From Benzoatithermus flavus (GTDB lineage: Bacteria; Pseudomonadota; Alphaproteobacteria; Geminicoccales; Geminicoccaceae), in assembly GCF_037908215.1 (NCBI RefSeq), contig NZ_JBBLZC010000006.1, forward strand, positions 62,001-126,000: DNA of 64,000 nt. The letters are read 5' to 3'. Under the pieces are notes generated by a model. The model saw only the letters and a program-made list of their open reading frames with translations. It was not told the origin of the DNA and searched no databases. Position 1 is the first letter of the stretch; each line of letters opens with the position of its first letter. This document shows positions 57,805-64,000 of this stretch, piece by piece. Position numbers and translations under genes: made by a program.

Positions 57805-58776
57805 TCAATCCTTGACCACCACACCCCAGGGGAAGGAGCCCACCGGGATCGACTTCACCACCTCGAGCCTGCCCACGTCGATGACCGAGACGTCGTTCGA
57901 GACCCCGTTGGTCGTGTAGAGGAACTTCTCGTCCGGGCTGAAGGCGAGCTGCCAGACCCGCTGGCCGACCAGAAGATACTTCTCGACCTTGTAGGTCCTG
58001 GCGTCGATCACGGCGACCCGGTTCGAGGGTCCCAGCGCCACGAAGGCCCATTTGCGGTCCCTGGTGATGCGGATCGCCACGGGCTGGATCGCCTGCGACG
58101 GCACGCCCCGGATCTCGAACGAGATCTTGTGCGTCACCTTGCGCGACGCGTTGTCGATGACGCTCACCGTGCCGCCGATCTCGGAGCTGACCCAGATCTC
58201 GGCGTCGTCCGCGGTCCAGGCAGCATAGCGCGGGCGCTGATCCACGAGCACGTTGTCGGTGATCTCGTGCGTCTCGGTGTCGATGAAGTGCGCCATGTTG
58301 GTGGTCTCGGAGGTGTTGACCACCCATTTCCCGTCGTGGCTCACCCCCATGCCCTCGGGCTCGACCCCGACCGGGATCTCGTTGACGACCTGCCGGCTCG
58401 CGATGTCGACCACCGTCACCATGTTGTCGTCCTCGTTGGCGACGTAGAGGAGCGAGCCGTCCGGCGAGAGGGTCATCTGCTCGGGATCGGGGCCGGAAGG
58501 AAGGGTGCCCACGACCTTGCGCGTCTCCGTGTCGATGATCTGGATCGTGTCGTCGTCGGAAGCGCAGACATAGAGATGCCTGCCGTCCTTCGCGAGCGCG
58601 ATGCCGCGCGGCCGGTTGCCGACCGGAATGGTGTCGACCACGGCGAGCCTGTCGCCGTCGATCACGGTGATCGAGTTGCCTTTCTCGTTGGTGACGTAGA
58701 TCTCGCGCGCCTGCGCGGCGCCGATGAGACCGAGGATGCTGCCGAGAACGGCGAGGGCGAGCGGGTTCGAGCGCAT
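57805..58776 (-). CDS. PQQ-dependent catabolism-associated beta-propeller protein
   Basis: 323 residues from ATG 58776. Signal peptide (ALAVLGSILGLIGAAQA), then YVTN-type propeller blades: REIYVTNEKGNSITVIDGDR, RHLYVCASDDDTIQIIDTET, SLLYVANEDDNMVTVVDIAS, and similar to the end. This matches the family found beside PQQ-dependent alcohol dehydrogenases. Periplasmic; it has no PQQ-enzyme catalytic residues and probably acts as a scaffold or accessory. Located 14 bases downstream of the binding-protein gene. Confidence 0.88.
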   Translation of the reverse strand: MRSNPLALAVLGSILGLIGAAQAREIYVTNEKGNSITVIDGDRLAVVDTIPVGNRPRGIALAKDGRHLYVCASDDDTIQIIDTETRKVVGTLPSGPDPEQMTLSPDGSLLYVANEDDNMVTVVDIASRQVVNEIPVGVEPEGMGVSHDGKWVVNTSETTNMAHFIDTETHEITDNVLVDQRPRYAAWTADDAEIWVSSEIGGTVSVIDNASRKVTHKISFEIRGVPSQAIQPVAIRITRDRKWAFVALGPSNRVAVIDARTYKVEKYLLVGQRVWQLAFSPDEKFLYTTNGVSNDVSVIDVGRLEVVKSIPVGSFPWGVVVKD

Positions 58777-58790
58777 GGGGGAGGGGCCTC

Positions 58791-59996
58791 TCAGTTCAGG
58801 CGGCATTGGCTTTCGGGCTCGTCGAAGCCCAGCGTGTCCAAGGGTGTCCTCTGGTGGAGGAACTGGTCCTGCGGCGAGACCGAGACCAGCATGCGCGGAG
58901 TGACGAGCAGAATCGGCTGGCGCATCTGCTGGTCCCAGCGCCGGAACGAGAGCCCCTGGCCCTTGAAGGCGCCGACCTCGAAGCTCTCGCTCACCATGTA
59001 GTCGTGGAGCGCCTTGGGCTCGGCGTTCCTGGAGCGCGTCACCGCCTCGCCGATTCCGCGCACCGCGAGCCAGGCGTTGAAGTCGCGCTCGGTCATCGGC
59101 CGGCCGGCGAACTTCTCGAACCGCCGCTGCAGCTGGGTGCCGCCCCACTGCTCGTTCACCCGGCTCCAGGCCGTGGGCACGAGCCCGGCCGAGCCCGCCA
59201 CCGGCCGGGCATCCCAGGTGCGGTAGGGGAGGTATTCGGCGAAGACGTCGTTCTCGTCGGCGGCGATCAGGACATCATATTCGGACGCGCCTTGCGTGAA
59301 CACCGGCATCTGGCTCTGCACCTGGACGTGACCGGTGTCGGTGCGGCGCGCGCCGCCCGTGTCCTCGTAGGTACGCGCCTCCACGATCTTGGCGCCGAAC
59401 TTCTTCGCCGCCCGACGATAGGCGTCGGCCAGAAGCTTGTCCTCGGGGTGCGAGCCCTCGATCAGAAACCAGCGCTGCCAGCGCTTCCAGACCAGGTACT
59501 GCGCCAGCGCGTCCGCCTTCATCGCCCGCGAGGGTGCGACGTGGAACGTGCTCTTGAAGCACTGCTTGGTCCGCAGCACGTCGTCCTCGGCGCGGGCGTT
59601 GAAGAGCAGCGCCCCGGCCTCGTCCGCGACCGGTGCCAGCGCCAGAAGGTCAGGCGCCTTGAGATCGACCACGAACAGACGCTCGCCCGCCTCGATGGCC
59701 TTGCGGAGCTCCGCTGCCGGGTCGCCGTCCGTGGGCACGATCCGCTCGCGCAGCGTGTAGTCGTGTCCGATGAACCGGCCCGTGGTCTGGTTGTCCTTGA
59801 TGCCCTGCTCGGCACCCTTGACCCCCTCGTCCTCGAGCACCGGCTCGACCAGGGAGAGCGGGATCCTGGGCGGCTCCTTGCGTCCGAGATAGGTGATCGT
59901 GACCTCGAGCTCGGCAGCACGAAGCGGCGCGCCGAGCACGAGCAGGAGCAGGAGGCAGAGCGCGGACGCGCCATGCCGGGCCTTGTCGAAGCGCAT
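58791..59996 (-). CDS. ABC transporter substrate-binding protein of the PQQ alcohol dehydrogenase system
   Basis: 401 residues from ATG 59996. Signal peptide (GASALCLLLLLVLGAPLRA). A type I periplasmic binding fold: LEVTITYLGRKEPPRIPLSL, GRFIGHDYTLRERIVP, RWFLIEGSHPEDKLLADAYR, EYDVLIAADENDVFAEYLPY. It matches the binding-protein family associated with PQQ-dependent alcohol oxidation; usual ABC ATPase and permease partners are not in the window. First gene of a five-gene operon that runs to 56129. Confidence 0.87.
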   Translation of the reverse strand: MRFDKARHGASALCLLLLLVLGAPLRAAELEVTITYLGRKEPPRIPLSLVEPVLEDEGVKGAEQGIKDNQTTGRFIGHDYTLRERIVPTDGDPAAELRKAIEAGERLFVVDLKAPDLLALAPVADEAGALLFNARAEDDVLRTKQCFKSTFHVAPSRAMKADALAQYLVWKRWQRWFLIEGSHPEDKLLADAYRRAAKKFGAKIVEARTYEDTGGARRTDTGHVQVQSQMPVFTQGASEYDVLIAADENDVFAEYLPYRTWDARPVAGSAGLVPTAWSRVNEQWGGTQLQRRFEKFAGRPMTERDFNAWLAVRGIGEAVTRSRNAEPKALHDYMVSESFEVGAFKGQGLSFRRWDQQMRQPILLVTPRMLVSVSPQDQFLHQRTPLDTLGFDEPESQCRLN

Positions 59997-60216
59997 GGGC
60001 CTACCTGATCGTCTCGGGTTTCGTCCTGCCGCCGGCACCACAGGGCGAGTGGCACCACAGCGGCGTCCGTGCCAGCCAACCTAGATAGCCCCTCCCTGGA
60101 GGTAAAGGCCTCGCAGCCCCGATGCCGACCTGTGACGGCGGCCGTGCAAGAGATCTTGAAAGCTGCCGCCGGATGGGCAGCTTCTCTCCTGCGACAGCCG
60201 CCAGCGAGCAGCCCCG
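59997..60216. promoter_or_regulatory. Divergent promoter region of the PQQ-associated operon
   Basis: About 220 bases between the leftward binding-protein gene and a small rightward gene. Moderately GC-rich; no operator recognised. Confidence 0.35.
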
Positions 60217-60408
60217 ATGGTCGAACTCGTCCTCCTCGCCTGCCTCCTCAAGAACCCGCAGCACTGCGAGACCTTCCATGTGCCGTTCCTGGAGGAGATG
60301 CAGCTTCCTCAATGCGTGTGGCGCGCCCAGTTCCGCGCCGCCGAGTGGGTGGCCCAGCACCCGGACTGGGCACTCAAGAAGTTCACCTGCGAGCTGCCGA
60401 AGGCGTGA
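60217..60408 (+). CDS. Small conserved-looking protein with three cysteines
   Basis: 63 residues: VELVLLACLLKNPQHCETFH, VPFLEEMQLPQCVWRAQFRA, then WVAQHPDWALKKFTCELPKA. Cys at about 9, 16, 32 and 57 and a hydrophobic start; family resemblance to short alphaproteobacterial hypotheticals is from memory. No strong Shine-Dalgarno; gene call is moderate. Confidence 0.55.
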   Translation: MVELVLLACLLKNPQHCETFHVPFLEEMQLPQCVWRAQFRAAEWVAQHPDWALKKFTCELPKA

Positions 60409-60704
60409 CGGCGGCCGCGCCCTGCCGCGCCTCCTTCCCGAGTTCCTCGAGGCCGCGGCCGGTCAGGCTCCCGAGGAAGCGCGCCAGGGCCGCGATCGTC
60501 CGGCCGAGCGCGCCGACCGAGGGATCGCGGCCTCGCGTCGGCCCGCTCCACCGGTCGAGCAGCGGGCTCACGGGCCGGGTCTCCCGGCCGCCGTGAATCA
60601 GGCTTTGCAGAAAGGCGACGCTCAGCAGGCTCGGCGCGTCGGCCTCGCGTTCCCGAATCCTGCGTCGTGTCCTGACCGGAGATCCGAGCCGAGCCCGATG
60701 AGCG
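60409..60704. other. Gap between convergent genes
   Basis: About 296 bases between the small protein and the Tag gene stop. Open frames are composition-driven. No terminator hairpin identified. Confidence 0.4.
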
Positions 60705-61343
60705 CTAGGCCGGCGGCACGAACGCCCGGCGCAGGGCCTCGACCGGCTCGCGCCGGCAGCAGCCTTCGATGTGGTCGTTCACGATTCCGACGGCCTGCAT
60801 GAAGGCGTAAACCGTGGTGGGCCCGACGAAGCTCCAGCCGCGGCGCCGGAGCTCCCGGCTCAGCATTGTCGATTCCGGCGTTCTCGTGCGTGTCTTGAGC
60901 GTGGCCCAGTCGAGCCGCTGCAGCCGGCTCGAAGGTGCGAAGCGCCAGACGAACGCCGCGAGCGAGCCCGCCTCCTCGACGAGGGCGAGCGCACGCCGCG
61001 CGTTGTTGAGCACCGATTCGATCTTGCCGCGGTGCCGCACGATGCCGGCATCGTTCACGAGCCGCTCGACGTCGGCTGCGCCGAAGGCCAAAAGGGCCGG
61101 AGGCTCGAAGTTCGCGAAGGCGCGGCGGAGGTTCTCGCGCTTCCTGAGGATGGTGAGCCAGGAAAGGCCGGCCTGGAACCCCTCGAGGCAGAGCTTCTCG
61201 AAGAGGTAGCGGTCGTCGGCGGTAGGGCGGCCCCATTCCTCGTCGTGGTAGGCGAGATAGAGCGGATCGTTGCCGTGCCAGGCGCAGCGCGCCTGCCCGT
61301 CGGGGCCGACGATCAGTCCGGATGCGCGAGCTTCCTCGTCCAT
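60705..61343 (-). CDS. tag: DNA-3-methyladenine glycosylase I
   Basis: 212 residues from ATG 61343. Zinc-binding and substrate motifs: ARCAWHGNDPLYLAYHDEEW, GFQAGLSWLTILRKRENLRR, RHRGKIESVLNNARRAL, and the C-terminal ligand set with VNDHIEGCCR (His, Cys, Cys). It removes 3-methyladenine from alkylated DNA in the cytosol. Convergent with the small gene; 44 bases after the SoxYZ-like gene but probably independent in function. Confidence 0.94.
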   Translation of the reverse strand: MDEEARASGLIVGPDGQARCAWHGNDPLYLAYHDEEWGRPTADDRYLFEKLCLEGFQAGLSWLTILRKRENLRRAFANFEPPALLAFGAADVERLVNDAGIVRHRGKIESVLNNARRALALVEEAGSLAAFVWRFAPSSRLQRLDWATLKTRTRTPESTMLSRELRRRGWSFVGPTTVYAFMQAVGIVNDHIEGCCRREPVEALRRAFVPPA

Positions 61344-61387
61344 GCGCCGAGCATGGCACCGTGCCGGGGAGGAGAGCAAGATTCCCG

Positions 61388-62185
61388 CTAGCTGCTGGAG
61401 CCGATCGGCCAGCTCCGCTCGAAGCGCCGCCCCTTGCTGTCCTCCACCTCGACCGCCATCGTCGCCGGTCCCTCGGGTACGAACGAGAAGGTGATCGCCG
61501 GGTCCTCGGAGATCGAGATGTCGGTCTCGGCCTCGAGCACGGGCTTGTCGCCGTAGCGCACCTTGATCGAGCGGACATAATCCGGGGCGATCCAGTTGCG
61601 GGTGAGCTGATCGATCTGCAGGCCCGTGTAGTTGGGATGGCTCACGAGGAGCTGCGCCTCGTTCACCGCGCCGGCCGCGAACGGCGTCATCGGCTTGAGC
61701 TGCATCCTGCCCAGCCGCGCCAGCGCCGCCTCCTTGTCCTTGAGCGCCGGCGCCGAGCAGCCGCCCGAGGCCTTGATGAAGCGCTCGACGACGTAGAGCC
61801 TGCCGTCGGAGGTCTCGGCCACGGCGTGCAGCTTCGTGTACTCGTTGACCCGGACACGGGTCGCGACGGTAGCTCTGCCGCTCTCCGGGAAGAAGTGGAA
61901 CACGCCTGCCACGGGAGCGGGATTGTTGTCGATGACGAGGTGCAGCGCCTTTATCCAGCGCTCCGGCGCCTGCGGGACGAGCGCCTTGATCGTCACCGGC
62001 ACCACCGCCGCGTCCTCGGCACGGGCCGGCGCCTCGAGCACCATGACGCCGGCACCGTCCAGGAGCTCCCGATCCTGGAACAGGGCGTCTCGGATCGAGG
62101 GCCAGTTGTCCTCCGCGGCCGAAGCCGCAGCCACGGGTGCGGTGAGAAGGAAGGCGGCCGTGAGCGCTATCCCCGATCGTCGCAT
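61388..62185 (-). CDS. Quinoprotein dehydrogenase-associated SoxYZ-like carrier
   Basis: 265 residues from ATG 62185. Signal peptide (GIALTAAFLLTAPVAAASA). The N-terminal half is SoxY-like (VPVTIKALVPQAPERWIKAL, HLVIDNNPAPVAGVFHF) ending with the sulfur-carrier-like Cys in IKASGGCSAPAL; the C-terminal half is SoxZ-like (LLVSHPNYTGLQIDQLTRNW, ITFSFVPEGPATMAVEVEDS). This is the SoxY-SoxZ fusion found near PQQ dehydrogenases. It is probably a periplasmic carrier in the quinoprotein relay, acting with the zinc hydrolase encoded nearby. Confidence 0.88.
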   Translation of the reverse strand: MRRSGIALTAAFLLTAPVAAASAAEDNWPSIRDALFQDRELLDGAGVMVLEAPARAEDAAVVPVTIKALVPQAPERWIKALHLVIDNNPAPVAGVFHFFPESGRATVATRVRVNEYTKLHAVAETSDGRLYVVERFIKASGGCSAPALKDKEAALARLGRMQLKPMTPFAAGAVNEAQLLVSHPNYTGLQIDQLTRNWIAPDYVRSIKVRYGDKPVLEAETDISISEDPAITFSFVPEGPATMAVEVEDSKGRRFERSWPIGSSS

Positions 62186-62322
62186 CGTCGTTCTCCCGCG
62201 CAGCGTCCCCCGCAACATAGCGGCGGGGCTGGCCGGATCAACAGCCGAGACGAGAATCGCGAGGGCCGGCGACGGGCGCCGGCCCTCGCGAGCCGATCGA
62301 CCGGAATCCTGGCTCGTTCGGA

Positions 62323-62580
62323 TCACACGGTCGGCCGGCGCACCATGCGGTAGATGATGAGAAGAATGATCGAACCCAGGACCGCGATCAAAAGGCTCGG
62401 GAAGTTCACGCCGGTGACGTCGCCGAAGCCCAGGGCGCTGCCGATGAATCCGCCGATGATGGCGCCGACGATGCCGATGACGATGGTGATGAAGATGCCG
62501 CCCGGGTCACGCCCCGGCATCAGGAGCTTCGCGATCGCACCCGCGATCAGCCCCAAGACGATCCATGCGATGATGCTCAT
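62323..62580 (-). CDS. GlsB/YeaQ/YmgE-family stress-response membrane protein
   Basis: 85 residues, three short hydrophobic Gly-rich helices: IIAWIVLGLIAGAIAKLLMP, GRDPGGIFITIVIGIVGAII, GGFIGSALGFG. This is the transglycosylase-associated-protein family of small inner-membrane proteins, upregulated under acid or envelope stress in other bacteria. Not evidently linked to the PQQ genes. Confidence 0.92.
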   Translation of the reverse strand: MSIIAWIVLGLIAGAIAKLLMPGRDPGGIFITIVIGIVGAIIGGFIGSALGFGDVTGVNFPSLLIAVLGSIILLIIYRMVRRPTV

Positions 62581-62688
62581 CCGACCCTCACCCAGATAGG
62601 CCTTGCGTCCTCCGCCGCGGCCGCCGCGCGAACCGGGCCGCCACGGCGCGGCCGACCCGGCTTCAGGCTTGCCAAGGCCCTCACCGGC

Positions 62689-63633
62689 TCATTCCCACTC
62701 CAGCTCCGTGTAGCTCGCGGTGACGTTGCGGGGATGGTTCTCGCCTGCGAGCAACCACGACTGGCCAGGCGGCAACGGCACCTCAGCAACGGCCTGCTCC
62801 AGGGTTCGGTTCCGCCCGAGCTCGTCCCTGACCCCGTCCCGCAGCGCTTCCAGATAGCGCTTCTCGGGCAGGAGGGCTTCGGGCCAGGGCGCGCTCGGCG
62901 GCCCGTGGCCCGGCACCACGCGCCGCGCCGGAACGGCGGCGAGCTCGTCCAGGACCCCGATCCAGCCCAGGAGGCTGCCGTCGACGACCGGGATGCGTTC
63001 CATGAAGACGAGATCCCCTGTGAACAGCGTGCCGGTGGCGCGGTCGAGCACGGTGAGGTCGGTGTCGGTGTGCGCCGTGCGCCAGGCGCGCAGCTCGAGG
63101 ACGCGGTCGCCGAGATCGAGCGTCGTCGTGCCCGTCACTCCATGGCCGGGCGGAACCGTCTCGCTGCCGGCGAAGGCCGGGCCCAGGAGCCGGCGCATGT
63201 TGTCGAGGTAGTAGGGCCCGGCCTCGGCAAGCCGTTCGGCGAGCTTGACGTGCCCCACCACGACCGCCCCGGTGTCCCGGAAGGCGGCGTTGCCGAGCAG
63301 GTGGTCGGGATGGACATGGGTGTTGATCACCCAGCGCACCGGCAGTGCGGTGCGCGCCCGGATCGCCTCGAGCAGCGCTTCGCCTTCCGCCCGGCTGCCG
63401 CCGGTGTCGATCACGGCGACCCCGGTCGAGCCGACGACGAAGCCGATATTGGCGATCCCGCCCGCGTTTTCGGGCGTGAAGTCCTCGTGCCGTCCCTGGT
63501 GGACGAACACGCCGGGCGCTATCTCGCTCACTGGCAGCGGTGCGGCCGGGGCCGGGACGGCGGCCCCGAACAGAAGGAGGAGCGCCATCCCTCCCCGGCG
63601 CACGGTGCTGCCGACCCTGGCGGCGGGCCTCAC
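62689..63633 (-). CDS. Quinoprotein relay system zinc metallohydrolase
   Basis: 314 residues from GTG 63633 overlapping the upstream stop (GTGA); an internal ATG at 63588 is an alternative. Signal region MALLLLFGAAVPAPAAPLPV, then an MBL domain: INTHVHPDHLLGNAAF (HxHxDH), AWRTAHTDTDLTV, LFTGDLVFMERIP, RVVPGHGPPS. The exported MBL-fold type in PQQ dehydrogenase neighbourhoods fits the 'quinoprotein relay' hydrolase family. It probably works with the SoxYZ-like carrier in the periplasm. Confidence 0.85.
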   Translation of the reverse strand: MRPAARVGSTVRRGGMALLLLFGAAVPAPAAPLPVSEIAPGVFVHQGRHEDFTPENAGGIANIGFVVGSTGVAVIDTGGSRAEGEALLEAIRARTALPVRWVINTHVHPDHLLGNAAFRDTGAVVVGHVKLAERLAEAGPYYLDNMRRLLGPAFAGSETVPPGHGVTGTTTLDLGDRVLELRAWRTAHTDTDLTVLDRATGTLFTGDLVFMERIPVVDGSLLGWIGVLDELAAVPARRVVPGHGPPSAPWPEALLPEKRYLEALRDGVRDELGRNRTLEQAVAEVPLPPGQSWLLAGENHPRNVTASYTELEWE

Positions 63634-64000
63634 TCTTTCACGAGCTGGCGCAGATCGGCCAGCGCCTGCTTGGCCTTGGCGAAGCGCTGCCAGCTCTCGT
63701 CGGCCTGACGCTGCTTGGCCGCGAGCTCGACGTCGATCTGGGCGAGCTGGCTCTTCATCGCGGTGAGCTGGGGCTGCAGCGAGGCGGCCTCCTGCTCGAG
63801 CTGCTCGACCTTGTAGGCGGCGCCCCGTACCTCGTTGTCGTAGTGCGCCAGCGACTGCTCGCGCTCGCCTAGAACCTTGAGGCGCTCGTTGATCCGGCTC
63901 TGGACCTGGGCGAGCTCGCGCTCGCGAGCGGCCTTCTGCTCGCGCAGATCGGCGACGCGACGGGTAATGTCGGCTTCCTCGCGTTCGCGCTCACCCAAGG
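63630..64000 (-). CDS. Coiled-coil protein, 5' end outside the window
   Basis: The last 123 or so codons of a leftward gene whose start is beyond 64000. Almost all of it is heptad-like coiled coil: REREEADITRRVADLREQKA, ERELAQVQSRINERLKVLGE, VEQLEQEAASLQPQLTAMKS, ending ADLRQLVKE. No domain recognised. Its stop overlaps the start of the zinc hydrolase gene, so they are cotranscribed. Confidence 0.7.
   Translation of the reverse strand, partial: LGEREREEADITRRVADLREQKAARERELAQVQSRINERLKVLGEREQSLAHYDNEVRGAAYKVEQLEQEAASLQPQLTAMKSQLAQIDVELAAKQRQADESWQRFAKAKQALADLRQLVKE

Noticed and set aside
60383..60571. A 62-codon minus-strand frame in the gap after the small cysteine protein
   Set aside because: It overlaps the small plus-strand gene and has no Shine-Dalgarno or recognised pattern.

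Overview
The window looks like chromosomal DNA of a high-GC alphaproteobacterium. Most genes are about 68-75% G+C by eye, translationally coupled ATGA/GTGA junctions are frequent, and the gene content (PQQ synthesis, quinoprotein accessory proteins, a W/Mo formate dehydrogenase with fused NuoE/NuoF-type beta subunit, a beta-RFAP-synthase-like GHMP enzyme) fits a methylotroph-like or soil Rhodospirillales/Geminicoccales-type bacterium. The taxonomic guess is inference. I saw no rRNA or tRNA genes, CRISPR arrays or transposase genes.

Layout. 1-1691: end of a hybrid histidine kinase and its OmpR-type regulator. 1924-5262: secreted esterase, MFS exporter, DUF2255 protein. 5279-8368: a minus-strand catabolic operon, divergent from a LysR gene (8500), whose promoter-proximal half is a graveyard of five gene fragments (cupin, SDR, SMP-30, iorA, iorB) followed by intact cyclophilin-like and Zn-alcohol-dehydrogenase genes. 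9453-15115: hydantoin/Asp-Glu racemase divergent from a complete Liv-type ABC importer, with a strong inverted repeat between them. 15319-18855: GHMP enzyme, orphan Phd antitoxin, HemW, DUF3750.

18966-23730 is an accessory island: a proline-rich unknown protein, a coupled operon of two tandem paralogues plus a helical protein, a small membrane protein, and four copies of a short direct repeat that abut truncated Uma2 and HigB genes and an intact HigA antitoxin. 23861-38361 is an exopolysaccharide/O-antigen cluster (two GT4 enzymes, FkbM methyltransferase, beta-helix protein, Wzy-like polymerase, Wzx flippase, WecG, WcaJ-type priming transferase, GDP-fucose synthesis and a second ligase/polymerase). 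Its middle is markedly AT-richer, about 35-40% G+C at the polymerase, with composition steps inside several genes.

38271-46537: VapBC, DUF29, a formate dehydrogenase operon with a Phd/PIN toxin-antitoxin pair between its two subunits, its likely LysR regulator, and an AbrB/PIN pair whose toxin has lost the first catalytic aspartate. 46697-49623: LysR, a class III nucleotide cyclase with unusual substrate residues, and an RNase Z-like hydrolase. 49911-53182: complete pqqABCDE. 53326-56128: BKACE enzyme and a plasmid-type ParA/ribbon-helix-helix pair. 56129-64000: periplasmic proteins tied to PQQ alcohol dehydrogenases (substrate-binding protein, beta-propeller, three uncharacterised coupled proteins, SoxYZ-like carrier, zinc metallohydrolase), interspersed with Tag and a GlsB-type membrane protein.

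Functionally, the right-hand 25 kb reads as C1/alcohol oxidation: PQQ cofactor synthesis, a periplasmic relay for a quinoprotein dehydrogenase encoded elsewhere, possibly methanopterin-linked formaldehyde oxidation, and formate oxidation to CO2 with NADH formation.
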